Assembly: GCA_001796285.1 (NCBI GenBank)
Contig: MGMD01000011.1
Span: 1-53,125 of the forward strand
Direction of reading: 5' to 3'
Length of the DNA stretch: 53,125 bases
Origin: Chlamydiae bacterium RIFCSPLOWO2_12_FULL_45_20
Lineage (GTDB): Bacteria; Chlamydiota; Chlamydiia; Chlamydiales; SM23-39
The translations under genes were made by a program, and so were the position numbers. Below the pieces are notes generated by a model. That model searched no databases and was not told where the DNA came from. It saw nothing but the letters and a program-made list of their open reading frames with translations. How positions within the stretch are numbered: the stretch's first letter is position 1; each line of letters starts with the position of its first letter. This document shows, in pieces, positions 43,150 through 51,942 of the stretch.

Positions 43150-43177
43150 TTGCCTAAAAAAAAGCGAATGGTATACT
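43150..43177 (+). promoter_or_regulatory. Promoter of efp
   Basis: TTGCCT (43150-43155), a 16-base spacer and TATACT (43172-43177). AAAGG lies 5 bases before the efp ATG. Confidence 0.5.
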
Positions 43178-43211
43178 GGGCAGCCTCGCAATCAAACAGT
43201 TAAAGGTAAAA

Positions 43212-43784
43212 ATGGGCTCGGTAGGCACCAATGAAATTCGTATTGGAATGAAAGTTGAAATCGACCGGGAACCTTATTTGATCATTGCCAATGAATTTGT
43301 TAAACCTGGGAAGGGCCAAGCGTTTAACCGAATTAAAGTAAAAAATATGAAAACCTCCCGCGTTGTGGAAAAAACCTACAAATCGGGCGAAAAAATAGAA
43401 CTGGCCGACGTGGAAGAGAGGCAGATGCGCTTTTCGTATAAAGAGAGCGACGGGGCCGTCTTCATGGATGATCAAACATTTGATCAAATAACGATCCAGA
43501 ATCAGCTCCTAGGAGATAGGGGGCAGTGGCTTAAAGAAGACGCCCTGTTTGAGATCATTTTTTACAAAGGCGAGCCGATCGATATTATTCCCCCTACTTT
43601 CATGGAGATGAAGGTTACGGAGACCGCCCCAGGGATTCGAGGGGATACCGCGTCAGGAAGGGTCATGAAACCTGCCACAACCGAAACAGGCGCAAAAGTA
43701 CAAGTACCCATTTTTGTCGAAGAGGGTGAAAGGATTAAAGTGGACACTCGCACTTGTGAATATGTCTCTCGCGTTAATGCTTAA
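43212..43784 (+). CDS. efp: Elongation factor P
   Basis: EF-P rescues ribosomes stalled on polyproline. The 190 residues form three beta-barrel domains. The tip loop reads VKPGKGQAF with Lys34 as the modifiable residue, the arrangement that EpmA modifies with beta-lysine. The C-terminal domain has the motif VPIFVEEGERIKVDTRTCEYVSR. The stop overlaps the start of the next gene, an EpmA-like ligase, by 8 bases, so substrate and modifying enzyme are coupled. Normal length; start supported by AAAGG. Confidence 0.97.
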   Translation: MGSVGTNEIRIGMKVEIDREPYLIIANEFVKPGKGQAFNRIKVKNMKTSRVVEKTYKSGEKIELADVEERQMRFSYKESDGAVFMDDQTFDQITIQNQLLGDRGQWLKEDALFEIIFYKGEPIDIIPPTFMEMKVTETAPGIRGDTASGRVMKPATTETGAKVQVPIFVEEGERIKVDTRTCEYVSRVNA

Positions 43785-44778
43785 AATAAGAGCGCAAAAA
43801 CTCCAGGAGGCGAGGCGATTTTTTGAGACAAGAAATGTCCTGGAAGTGGATTGCGGCGCCCTTGTCAAAAGAGCCCCCCTTGACCCAAACATCGATTGTC
43901 TTCCGGTCGAAGAGGCATTCCTCCACACTTCGCCCGAATATGCGCTAAAGAAACTTTTAGCAAAGGGCATAGGAGATTGTTATTTTCTCGGCCATGTTTA
44001 TCGAAAAGAAGAGCTAGGGAGCCTTCACAATCCAGAATTTACGATGGTCGAGTGGTATCGTTTAGGCTTTACCCTCTCCCAGATGATCCAAGAGACGGCC
44101 GCCTTTCTCTCGATCTTTGTAGGCGAACTTCCGGTACAAATCTTGAGCTACCGAACAGCCTTTGAGAAGTTTCTCGATATCGATTACAGAGAAGTGCCGT
44201 TACAAATTCTTCAAAACCTTGCTCAAAACGATACCTGGTCCCGTAGAGATTGCCTCCACTACCTCCTGTCTCAAAAGATTGAACCCCATCTCGGCCGAAA
44301 TACGTTGACCGCCTTAACCTCTTTTCCTGCCTCTGAAGCTGCCCTTGCAAAAACGGCTATAGTGGATGGCGAAGAAGTGTCCCTGCGCTTTGAGATCTAT
44401 TATGAAGGCATAGAACTGGCCAATGGCTACCATGAACTGAGTGATGCTTCCATTATCAAAGAACGCTTTCAAAAGACCAATAAAGCACGCGAGCAAGCAG
44501 GTAAAACGCCCTATTTGCTCGATGAAAATTTTCTAGCTTCACTCGACAAGCTTCCTGACTGTTCTGGAGTCGCTTTGGGCTTTGATCGCGCGCTCATGCT
44601 CCATCTAAAACTCCCATCGATTCAATACGTCCTTCCCTGGGGTTTGCCATTTTTGGACAATAGGGACGATACGACCTTTATTCAACGCTTTGGGAGTCAC
44701 CCGAAGACTGATGGGGGCTTGACGCCTCTTGAATTCTGCTGCATGAATTCTTCGGACGATCGAGCGAATAAAATCTAA
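43777..44778 (+). CDS. epmA: EpmA-like EF-P lysyltransferase (GenX/PoxA)
   Basis: This is a class II lysyl-tRNA-synthetase paralogue lacking the anticodon domain; EpmA attaches beta-lysine to EF-P. The 333 residues include motif 2 FLGHVYRKEELGSLHNPEFTMVEWYRLG near 70-97, ELANGYHEL, and motif 3 GVALGFDRALML near 265. Typical EpmA ends soon after VLPW; this protein continues about 40 residues, reading through the antisense of the nadE 3' end (174 bases of convergent overlap). The ATG at 43777 overlaps the efp stop and begins right before the conserved IRAFF-like helix; in-frame ATGs at 43714 and 43762 lie inside efp. Confidence 0.9.
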   Translation: MLKIRAQKLQEARRFFETRNVLEVDCGALVKRAPLDPNIDCLPVEEAFLHTSPEYALKKLLAKGIGDCYFLGHVYRKEELGSLHNPEFTMVEWYRLGFTLSQMIQETAAFLSIFVGELPVQILSYRTAFEKFLDIDYREVPLQILQNLAQNDTWSRRDCLHYLLSQKIEPHLGRNTLTALTSFPASEAALAKTAIVDGEEVSLRFEIYYEGIELANGYHELSDASIIKERFQKTNKAREQAGKTPYLLDENFLASLDKLPDCSGVALGFDRALMLHLKLPSIQYVLPWGLPFLDNRDDTTFIQRFGSHPKTDGGLTPLEFCCMNSSDDRANKI

Positions 44779-46239
44779 AGGGTGCTTGCGCCTTTTGGCA
44801 ATCTCCTCGATAGAAAGCTCTTCTTCGAGGTAATCTTCCAAAATAGGATCGAGGATTGCGTAGGGAGGGAGGGTGTCTGTGTCGAGCTGGTTTTGCTTTA
44901 ATTCAGCACTGGGTGGCTTGTCCAGAATGGACTGAGGAATGACCTGCGTCAGTCTTGCCAGCTCAAATACTTTCGTTTTGGTCACATCATGTAAAACGCC
45001 CAACCCTCCCACCATATCTCCATAAAGAGTCGTATAGCCCATGGCCATCTCGCTTTTATTTCCCGTATTAAGAACGATGGCTCCAAATTTGTTCGAAAAA
45101 GCCATCAAAATCATTCCCCGAATTCTAGACTGAAGATTTTCTTCCGCTTCATTTTCAGGCAAATTTTGAAAATTCGGCCGAAGCGTAGCGAGATACTCGT
45201 GAAAAATGGGATCGATAGGGACTTCGCTAAGCTTAATGTTCAATTTTTTGGCTAGTTCTTCAGAATCTTGAAGGCTCCCTTTAGAGGAATAGCGAGAAGG
45301 CATCATAAGGGCATGAACATTGTGAGACCCTAGCGCCTCTTTTGCAATACAGGCGACAAGAGCAGAATCCACACCTCCAGACAACCCCAAAAGAGCCTTC
45401 TGAAAACCTTGCTTATAAAAATAATCCCTTACACCAAGAATGAGCGCAGAGTAAAGATCCTTCATCCCGCTACAACGCGCTTGCGAGAGAACCTTACGAG
45501 AAAGGTCTATCACATATAAATCCTCTATAAAGCCCTTGGCCATACTGACCAACTCTGCTCTTTCATTGAGATGAAAACTATACCCATCAAAAAGGAGCTG
45601 GTCATTGCCCCCGACCTGATTGCAAAAGACAACAGGGCATTGGAGCGCTTTTGCAGCCAATCCAAACACCTTCAGGCGCTCATCGATTTTCTTAAAGTGG
45701 TAAGGCGATCCAGAGAGATTTAAGAGAAGGTCTGGTTTTTTTTTTACCAAATCCTGAATAGGATCTTTTCTATAAGCGAACTTCCATGCGTCTTCACAAA
45801 TCGTTACCGCAATGAGTCTTCCTTTATATTCCCAAACTGCCTCTTTTTCTCCCGGCTCAAAGTAACGTTTTTCATCAAATACGTCGTAGGTCGGAAGGAG
45901 CGTTTTGTCCTTAAATCCTTGGAACTTGCCATCGATAAAAATAGCCGCGCTATTCAATAGAGGTTTTTCAACTCCGGAGGGGTTTTTTCTCGGTAAGCCA
46001 ACAACAACAAACATGCCCTTCGTTTGAGGGGCAATCACTAGAAGAGCCTCTTGACAAGCTTCGATCATACGAAAGTCTAATAACAAATCATCAGGAAAGT
46101 AGCCGCAAAGGGAAAGCTCTGGGTAAAGGACGATATCGACCTTTGCCTTTTGCCCTTTTTCTAAAGCAGCGAGGATTTTTGCCAGATTGCCCGGGATATC
46201 GCCAATTGTGGGGTTTAACTGAGCTGCAAGTACGAGCAT
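44605..46239 (-). CDS. nadE: Glutamine-dependent NAD+ synthetase
   Basis: This enzyme amidates nicotinic acid adenine dinucleotide to NAD+, using ammonia from its own glutaminase. It has 544 residues in two domains. The N-terminal nitrilase domain carries the triad Glu41 (PELSLCGY), Lys112 (FKDKTLLPTY) and Cys148 (VTICEDAW). The C-terminal synthetase has the PP-loop LSGGVDS at 286-292 and NTGNKSEMAMGYTTLYGD. The protein extends about 16 residues past the usual end, into the overlap with epmA. ATG at 46239 has AGGAAAGG just upstream. Chlamydiaceae are thought to lack NAD synthesis and to import NAD+, so this marks a more capable metabolism. Confidence 0.95.
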   Translation of the reverse strand: MLVLAAQLNPTIGDIPGNLAKILAALEKGQKAKVDIVLYPELSLCGYFPDDLLLDFRMIEACQEALLVIAPQTKGMFVVVGLPRKNPSGVEKPLLNSAAIFIDGKFQGFKDKTLLPTYDVFDEKRYFEPGEKEAVWEYKGRLIAVTICEDAWKFAYRKDPIQDLVKKKPDLLLNLSGSPYHFKKIDERLKVFGLAAKALQCPVVFCNQVGGNDQLLFDGYSFHLNERAELVSMAKGFIEDLYVIDLSRKVLSQARCSGMKDLYSALILGVRDYFYKQGFQKALLGLSGGVDSALVACIAKEALGSHNVHALMMPSRYSSKGSLQDSEELAKKLNIKLSEVPIDPIFHEYLATLRPNFQNLPENEAEENLQSRIRGMILMAFSNKFGAIVLNTGNKSEMAMGYTTLYGDMVGGLGVLHDVTKTKVFELARLTQVIPQSILDKPPSAELKQNQLDTDTLPPYAILDPILEDYLEEELSIEEIAKRRKHPLDFIRSIVRRIHAAEFKRRQAPISLRVTPKALNKGRIVPIVQKWQTPGKDVLNRWEF

Positions 46240-46268
46240 GACCTTTCCTACCTTCCCATTTTTCAATC

Positions 46269-46298
46269 TTGACTTTGAAAGGATTTTTCCGCTTTAAT
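46269..46298 (+). promoter_or_regulatory. Promoter of htpG with almost no leader
   Basis: TTGACT (46269-46274) and TTTAAT (46293-46298) are 18 bases apart; TAATAT at 46295-46300 is an alternative. Transcription would begin only a few bases before the htpG ATG at 46309, where no Shine-Dalgarno sequence is visible. No CIRCE element is seen. Confidence 0.5.
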
Positions 46299-46308
46299 AT
46301 TTTTCGCT

Positions 46309-48066
46309 ATGAGAGAAAACAAGTTATCCATCCATTCAGAAAATATTTTACCGATCATCAAAAAATGGCTCTATTCCGATAAAGACATTTTTTTGCGCGA
46401 ACTCGTCTCGAACGCCTCTGACGCTTTGAATAAATTGCGCATCCAGTTAGGAGAAGAGGGAGACTTTAAGATTTCGATCACTCTAGATTTAAAAGCACGG
46501 ACCCTTGCCATCGAAGATACAGGCGTCGGGATGACCGAAGAGGAAGTGGAGAAGTATATCGCGCAAATCGCTTTTTCTGGGGCAGAAGAATTTGTGGAAA
46601 AATACAAAAGCCAGACTGAAAAAGAGCCGATTATTGGTCATTTTGGGTTGGGTTTTTACTCTTCTTACATGGTGGCGAGCAAAGTGGAGATCGACACTCT
46701 TTCGTTTTTGCCCGGTAGCACCCCTGTCTTTTGGAGCTGTGATGGATCCTCCTCCTACTCGATTGGCGAGGGAAAAAGAAGCTCCCGCGGCACAAAGGTC
46801 ACTCTTTTTATCGACGATAAAAGCTCTGAATATCTAGAAATCCAGAAACTCCAAGAGATGCTCTCCACGCACTGCAATTTTATGCCGTTTCCCATTGATC
46901 TCAACGGTAAGCCTCTTGGGAACCAAGAGCCGCTATGGACGAAAGCCCCGGCAGCTTGCAAAGATCAAGAGTATTTAGACTTTTATAAAAAACTTTTCCC
47001 TCTGGATATCGAGCCCCTTTTCTGGGTTCATCTCAATGTTGACTATCCGTTTCACCTGCAGGGAATTCTCTATTTTCCGAAAGTGCATCGAAGATTTGAT
47101 GCGAAGGAAAGCGCGATCAAACTCTACTGCAACCGAGTCTTTGTATCTGATAACTGTAAAGAGATCCTGCCAGACTACTTGATGGTGTTGCGCGGTGCTA
47201 TCGACAGCCCTGATATTCCGCTCAACGTCTCTCGATCCTATCTACAAGTAGATAAAAACGTAAAACAACTCAGTAGCCATATCTCGAAGAAAATTTCAGA
47301 CAAACTCAGTCAACTGTACAAACAGGATCGAGATAAGTATATAGCCTCTTGGCCTGACATCGAGCTCCTTGTGAAGCTAGGGATTTTGCAGGATGAAAAA
47401 TTCTTCGAACGGGCGAAAGACCTCTTGATTTGGAAAAGTTCCAATAATCAATGGGCGCCCATTCAGGAAGGGACAAAACAGATCGTGTATTCTACAACGG
47501 AAAACACCCCTCTTCTCAAACTCTATCAAGAAGAGGTGCTCTTTGCTACCTCTCCCATCGATACAGCAGTCATCCAACATCTGGAAAATAAACGCAACAT
47601 CACCTTCCAAAGGATTGATGGGGCGTTAGACGACCGCCTCCTGGACAAAGAGAAAGATAAAACGCTTCTAGATGAAGAGGGCAAAACAGAATCCTCTCGT
47701 ATCGCAGATTTCATTCGAAAATCCTTGCGTGTAGAAGTAGAAGCGAAGAGCCTAGCCTCTTCTGAACTTCCTGCGCTCATTATTTTAGATGAAAATGAGC
47801 GGCGCATGCGTGACTATGTGACCTTAACGCAAGGCAAGTCTGTTAAAATTCCGACCCAAAAAACGTTCGTTGTAAACACCAATCACAAACTGATCCAAGC
47901 GATTCACAAACTCCACCAAACTCAGCCAGAGATGGCCTCTTCGATTGCAAGGGGAGTGTATGATCTGACCCTTCTATCGCAAAGGGAAATAGATCCTTCG
48001 CAAATTGACGAATTAGTGCACAAACAAACAGAAATTTTGGAAAAAATGGCTAGTTTGTTAATTTGA
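46309..48066 (+). CDS. htpG: Molecular chaperone HtpG (Hsp90)
   Basis: This is the bacterial Hsp90, an ATP-dependent dimeric chaperone. The 585-residue protein starts with IHSENILPIIKKWLYSDKDIFLRELVSNASDAL and has the GHKL ATPase motifs ELVSNASDA (near 30), DTGVGM (near 74) and GHFGLGFYSSYMV (near 109). The middle domain includes GILYFPK and VFVSDNCKEILPDYL. The C-terminal dimerisation domain is short and divergent, so the protein is slightly shorter than E. coli HtpG. It is divergent from nadE; the phosphoesterase gene follows after 4 bases. Confidence 0.95.
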   Translation: MRENKLSIHSENILPIIKKWLYSDKDIFLRELVSNASDALNKLRIQLGEEGDFKISITLDLKARTLAIEDTGVGMTEEEVEKYIAQIAFSGAEEFVEKYKSQTEKEPIIGHFGLGFYSSYMVASKVEIDTLSFLPGSTPVFWSCDGSSSYSIGEGKRSSRGTKVTLFIDDKSSEYLEIQKLQEMLSTHCNFMPFPIDLNGKPLGNQEPLWTKAPAACKDQEYLDFYKKLFPLDIEPLFWVHLNVDYPFHLQGILYFPKVHRRFDAKESAIKLYCNRVFVSDNCKEILPDYLMVLRGAIDSPDIPLNVSRSYLQVDKNVKQLSSHISKKISDKLSQLYKQDRDKYIASWPDIELLVKLGILQDEKFFERAKDLLIWKSSNNQWAPIQEGTKQIVYSTTENTPLLKLYQEEVLFATSPIDTAVIQHLENKRNITFQRIDGALDDRLLDKEKDKTLLDEEGKTESSRIADFIRKSLRVEVEAKSLASSELPALIILDENERRMRDYVTLTQGKSVKIPTQKTFVVNTNHKLIQAIHKLHQTQPEMASSIARGVYDLTLLSQREIDPSQIDELVHKQTEILEKMASLLI

Positions 48067-48070
48067 GAAG

Positions 48071-49210
48071 ATGTGGCGGTGTTTGCTTCTACTTCCTTGG
48101 GTTTTGTGCGCTGAAATTTCTGTGCTTTATCTTTCTTGGTATGATGATCCCACTACAACGATGACTGTTCAGTGGCATACCATCGCCGATGAATATGGGG
48201 ATGAGATTTCGATCCAATACCCCAATGGAGAGTGGCTCTCTTGGCAAGGCGAGCACGTCCAGGTCGCTGCATTTCTTATCCATAAAGTATCTCTAGTGGA
48301 TCTAGAGCCTGATACAGAATACTCTTTTCGCATCGGCCATGACCCACAAATCTACCGCTTTTCCACTGCACCAAAAACACTAGAAGACCCCTTACGCTTT
48401 GTCGTTGGGGGTGACATCTATGATAATATCAAGTTGTTCCGCCGGATGAGTCAAACTGTGCTAGAACACAATCCCCGCTTTATCGTCCTAAGCGGCGACA
48501 TTGCCTTTTCTCTTAGCCCCCATCCCTTTCGTACTTCAGCAATGAAGCGCTGGATCTCTTTTTTGAAAGACTGGAAACATCTTATGATCTCAAAAAATGG
48601 AACTGTAATTCCCTTTCTAATGATTCCAGGACCTCACGATATTGCACCAGATCATTACGAACTTTTTTTTTCCCTTTTCGCTTTTCCCAAAAAACAACTT
48701 TATCGCACCGTTAACTTTGGCAATTATCTCACCCTCTTTTTACTCGACACAGGAAACTTCCAGCCTATCGAAGGATGCCAAACCCTTTGGCTAGAAAAAG
48801 AACTGTCTTCGCACACCCACGTACCTTACTCTTTTGCCGTTTACCACGAATCCGCTTATCCCTCTCATGGTCCCTACTACGATATCATCCCTAAAAAAAT
48901 ACGAACGTACTGGGCCCCTCTTTTCGAAAAATACCGTCTGATCGCGGCTTTTGAACACCATAACCATGCCTTTAAAAGGACGTATCCCATCAAAGCAAAC
49001 CAGATAGATCCCGATGGAATCGTATACATAAGCAATGGAGGCTGGGGATCTAACTATCATACCGCTAAAGACTTATGGTACTTAGAAAAAAAACAAAGAA
49101 AGGGCAGCGTTCTCCTTGTTGAGTTACACCCGCAAAAGGCTCTTGTTGAAACCATTGACCTTCTGAACCAGTCCATGGATCAAGTTACGTTTTATCCCAT
49201 CAAAAAATAA
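48071..49210 (+). CDS. Exported purple-acid-phosphatase-like metallophosphoesterase
   Basis: This 379-residue protein has a short signal peptide (MWRCLLLLPWVLCA). An N-terminal fibronectin-III-like domain (about 18-100) with MTVQWHT and LEPDTEYSFRIG is typical of purple acid phosphatases. The catalytic domain has GGDIYDN (Asp115), SGDIAF (Asp143), GPHD (187-190), VYHES (His259) and EHHNH (296-300). Two standard ligands are altered: the Tyr of GDxxY is Phe and the Asn of GNH is Pro. It may therefore bind metals differently or act weakly. It lies 4 bases after htpG and is likely co-transcribed with it. Confidence 0.75.
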   Translation: MWRCLLLLPWVLCAEISVLYLSWYDDPTTTMTVQWHTIADEYGDEISIQYPNGEWLSWQGEHVQVAAFLIHKVSLVDLEPDTEYSFRIGHDPQIYRFSTAPKTLEDPLRFVVGGDIYDNIKLFRRMSQTVLEHNPRFIVLSGDIAFSLSPHPFRTSAMKRWISFLKDWKHLMISKNGTVIPFLMIPGPHDIAPDHYELFFSLFAFPKKQLYRTVNFGNYLTLFLLDTGNFQPIEGCQTLWLEKELSSHTHVPYSFAVYHESAYPSHGPYYDIIPKKIRTYWAPLFEKYRLIAAFEHHNHAFKRTYPIKANQIDPDGIVYISNGGWGSNYHTAKDLWYLEKKQRKGSVLLVELHPQKALVETIDLLNQSMDQVTFYPIKK

Positions 49211-49279
49211 TTTTAGTAATAAACTTTTATTACAAATTAATTTATACTATATGCAACACACAATAAAAAAAGATCAAAA
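49211..49279 (+). promoter_or_regulatory. AT-rich promoter region with an inverted repeat
   Basis: A perfect 8-bp inverted repeat (GTAATAAA-CT-TTTATTAC, 49216-49233) precedes a -10 candidate TATACT (49243-49248) upstream of the 303-residue gene. The repeat overlaps the expected -35 position, so it could be an operator. Confidence 0.35.
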
Positions 49280-50191
49280 ATGACAATAATTCCTTTTGCC
49301 AATGGACAGGCCGGTAAGTATCAGGCAGCAGTGGAGACCCAAATCAATCAAGTGATTGACGGTCTTTTGCACTATTCACCGTTTCAGAGCTTTTTAGAGA
49401 AATATCAATTGGATATCAAAACACTACATCTTGAAGTAGCCCTCCCTTATTTTGTGGTGTCAGATGGGAAAGGGAAGCGGTACAGCTTAGATCTACAGAC
49501 TGGGATAGACGCAAACATTCGAAAGGCTGCATGCTGCCTTTTGGGTGATATGAGTCAGAAGCCTGACTTTAAAGCAGCCAAATCTCTCCCTCCTGCCCCT
49601 CCCCAGTCTGATGCAAGCTCCTCTTCATCATCCCAAGCGCCCCCCCTCCCTCCCCCGCCTTTTGCTCATGCAGCAGCGCCACAGGAGGCGCCAGTAGATT
49701 TGTCTTCTGTGATGGGAAGGATGCTGGAAGCAATGAACGCTGCTACAGAAGGGCATAGAAATACTACTTTAGAACTGGCAAGGCAATATCGGGACTCAGC
49801 TGCCGACTCAGTCCAGCAAACTCAACACATATATAGGGAAAATAGGAGAGAGCTGAGCGACTTGATCCACCAGTTAATTCAGCAAAACGTAGAAACGTTT
49901 CAAAGGATTACGAGAGAAAATCATGAGAGACTAGCAGCAATGGAGATAGAAAGAAGACGACAAACCGAAGCACTTATGCAGCAACTTACGCATCTGCACA
50001 ATCTGACCCAGCAGTTATCTCAGCAAGTAATCCAACTGTCTCAAAGAATTCTCTCCTTAAATGCTGAGACAGTGCGCTCAATCCAAGAAGCTATCAGAGC
50101 GGTTACTGAACCTTCCAGCTCATCGAGTAGCAGTAGTAATAATGATCAAATAGACAGAACACTCCAGGCTGCAGAGGAAACCTTATTATGA
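49280..50191 (+). CDS. Hypothetical coiled-coil protein with Pro/Ser-rich linker, possible effector
   Basis: I do not recognise this 303-residue protein. Residues 1-90 form a compact N-terminal domain with HLEVALPYFVVSD and two adjacent cysteines (CC at 88-89 region). Residues about 100-140 are a low-complexity Pro/Ser/Ala linker with runs of Ser and Pro. Residues about 145-275 are a long Gln/Glu/Arg-rich coiled coil (QLTHLHNLTQQLSQQVIQL). A second Ser run lies near 280. No signal peptide or membrane segment is seen. An orphan gene with its own AT-rich promoter and linker-plus-coil layout fits a secreted effector, but a cytoplasmic structural protein is equally possible. It overlaps yajC convergently by 6 bases. 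Confidence 0.5.
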   Translation: MTIIPFANGQAGKYQAAVETQINQVIDGLLHYSPFQSFLEKYQLDIKTLHLEVALPYFVVSDGKGKRYSLDLQTGIDANIRKAACCLLGDMSQKPDFKAAKSLPPAPPQSDASSSSSSQAPPLPPPPFAHAAAPQEAPVDLSSVMGRMLEAMNAATEGHRNTTLELARQYRDSAADSVQQTQHIYRENRRELSDLIHQLIQQNVETFQRITRENHERLAAMEIERRRQTEALMQQLTHLHNLTQQLSQQVIQLSQRILSLNAETVRSIQEAIRAVTEPSSSSSSSSNNDQIDRTLQAAEETLL

Positions 50192-50551
50192 CTGGTTCGC
50201 GACTTCTTCTTCAGGAGCTGTTGCTTGAACATCGGTGATCGCCGCTTTTAAGAACTCTATCTTTGCTCCATCGACCATTTTGAGAATAATCGTCTGATCT
50301 TGGATTTTGTCTACTTTACCAATAATTCCCATCGCTGTAACGCGGTCCCCTTTTTTGAGAGAACTCCGCATTTTTTCCGCCACTTTTCGTCGCTTCTGTT
50401 CAGGGCGCCAGAGGATAAAATAGAAAAACACAAGGGCAATCCCAATCATAACAAGAGTCTGAGTAAGCCCACCTCCTGGAGAGGAGGCAGCTTCTTGCGC
50501 TAATACAGCAGAAGAAGATAGTAAAAATTTTTCAAACATAAACATTTCCAT
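50186..50551 (-). CDS. yajC: YajC, Sec translocon accessory subunit
   Basis: YajC associates with SecDF in the inner membrane. The 121-residue protein has one membrane helix (about 30-50) followed by the conserved ILWRPEQKRRKVAEKMRSSLKKGDRVTAMGIIGKVDKI, the YajC signature. A short hydrophobic Ser-rich N-terminal stretch precedes it. In-frame ATGs at 50545 and 50539 are alternative starts. It follows rlmD on the same strand, as CT741 follows CT742. Confidence 0.9.
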   Translation of the reverse strand: MEMFMFEKFLLSSSAVLAQEAASSPGGGLTQTLVMIGIALVFFYFILWRPEQKRRKVAEKMRSSLKKGDRVTAMGIIGKVDKIQDQTIILKMVDGAKIEFLKAAITDVQATAPEEEVANQS

Positions 50552-50604
50552 CCACTAGTTTTATCCCAACCAATGTGCCTGAAAACACCTTATTCATCAA
50601 GGGT

Positions 50605-51927
50605 TCAGGTGCCTTTGAAAAGTAAGGCGATATTTTCAATATGGTAAGTGTGAGGAAATTGGTCGACCGGCTGAAGGCGGGTTAATCGATAGCCACTTTG
50701 CAAAAGTTCTTTTACATTTTCTACTTGGGTCAGTGGATTGCAAGAAATATACACAATTTGGTTAGGCAGTATTTTTTTTAAGTGGTAAAGAGCTAAGGGA
50801 TCTAACCCAGCTCTTGGCGGGTCAAGAATCACGCTATCGGGCTTCCTTCCATCAAGTCGCATCAGTACTTGCCCGACATCTCCCTGGTAAAGGCGCATAT
50901 TTGTCATATGATTGCGGGCAAGATTTACCTCCCCATCCATCACTGCTTCTTTAGATAGCTCAATGCCTATGACTTCTCTTGCTTTTTTTGCAGCAGCCAT
51001 GCCAAGAGTGCCCGTGCCACAATAAAGGTCGTAAACCACCTCTCCCTCAACCATAGAAAGAGCTGTATTGTAAAGCAGTTCAGCCCCTAACGTATTGGGT
51101 TGAAAAAAAGAGCTCGGACTGATGGTAAACTCAAAGGTACCTACGGCAAGCTCTAGTTTTTCAATAATGGAATCGGGCCCTTGAAGGTGCATTTCATAAA
51201 ACTGGGTGGGTTTGCCCTTTTTTGTTTGATGAATCCTCAAAAAAATGGAGATCTCTCCCTCTACACCCTCAGTAACGGCAGCAGTAAACGCTTCGAGATC
51301 TTTTCGTGAAGGAGCGTAGATCGGATTACCAGAAACATTGAGGATCGCCATTTTTTGGCCTGTCCTCATCCCTTCTCGAAGAGTCAGATACCTCAACGAC
51401 CCCTCATCCTTGGGAGGGTGATAAGCCTTTATAGTAGAACTTTCCCACCAGGTGCGTACGCTATTCACCACTTTTGCGAACCAAGGGTTTGCAAGATGGC
51501 ACTCGGTCAAATTAAAAACATAGGGCTCTGCTTGTGCGATCATCAGGCCTAAAAAACGCTGACCCGCTCGATTTTCGGAGAAAGTAAACTCCATTTTATT
51601 ACGATAACGCCACGGATCTTTGGGCAACAAGATGGGATCAGCCTTTTGGTCAAAAGCTTCTTCCACTCGGAGCTGTTTTTCTTTCGCTTGGGCCGGGTAA
51701 GCCATCTGCTGCCAAGAGCACCCACCACAAGTACGAGCGTGGATACAGCGAGGCTCCACACGATCTTTAGAAGGAGCGAGGATTTCTAAAAGGCGCCCCT
51801 TTTGAGGAAGCCTTTTTTTTCGCGTCAGCTCCAGTAAAATTCGATCACCGGGAACCGTGTGGGCCACTTCGACGTGCTCTGCAACCCCGTATCCTTTTTT
51901 TGAAAAACTCTGAACCCACGCTTCCAT
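50605..51927 (-). CDS. rlmD: 23S rRNA (uracil-C5) methyltransferase RlmD-like
   Basis: This SAM-dependent enzyme forms 5-methyluridine in RNA. The 440-residue protein has an N-terminal TRAM domain (about 5-52) and a 4Fe-4S motif, Cys61, Cys67 and Cys70 (CIHARTCGGC), with a later Cys near 147. The methyltransferase domain follows with VYDLYCGTGTLGMAA, ILDPPRAGLD and the nucleophile Cys in YISCNP. The TRAM plus Fe-S layout favours RlmD (U1939) over TrmA. The order hctA-rlmD-yajC matches CT743-CT741. It lies 15 bases after hctA. Confidence 0.9.
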   Translation of the reverse strand: MEAWVQSFSKKGYGVAEHVEVAHTVPGDRILLELTRKKRLPQKGRLLEILAPSKDRVEPRCIHARTCGGCSWQQMAYPAQAKEKQLRVEEAFDQKADPILLPKDPWRYRNKMEFTFSENRAGQRFLGLMIAQAEPYVFNLTECHLANPWFAKVVNSVRTWWESSTIKAYHPPKDEGSLRYLTLREGMRTGQKMAILNVSGNPIYAPSRKDLEAFTAAVTEGVEGEISIFLRIHQTKKGKPTQFYEMHLQGPDSIIEKLELAVGTFEFTISPSSFFQPNTLGAELLYNTALSMVEGEVVYDLYCGTGTLGMAAAKKAREVIGIELSKEAVMDGEVNLARNHMTNMRLYQGDVGQVLMRLDGRKPDSVILDPPRAGLDPLALYHLKKILPNQIVYISCNPLTQVENVKELLQSGYRLTRLQPVDQFPHTYHIENIALLFKGT

Positions 51928-51942
51928 ACGCCAAGTAGTATA

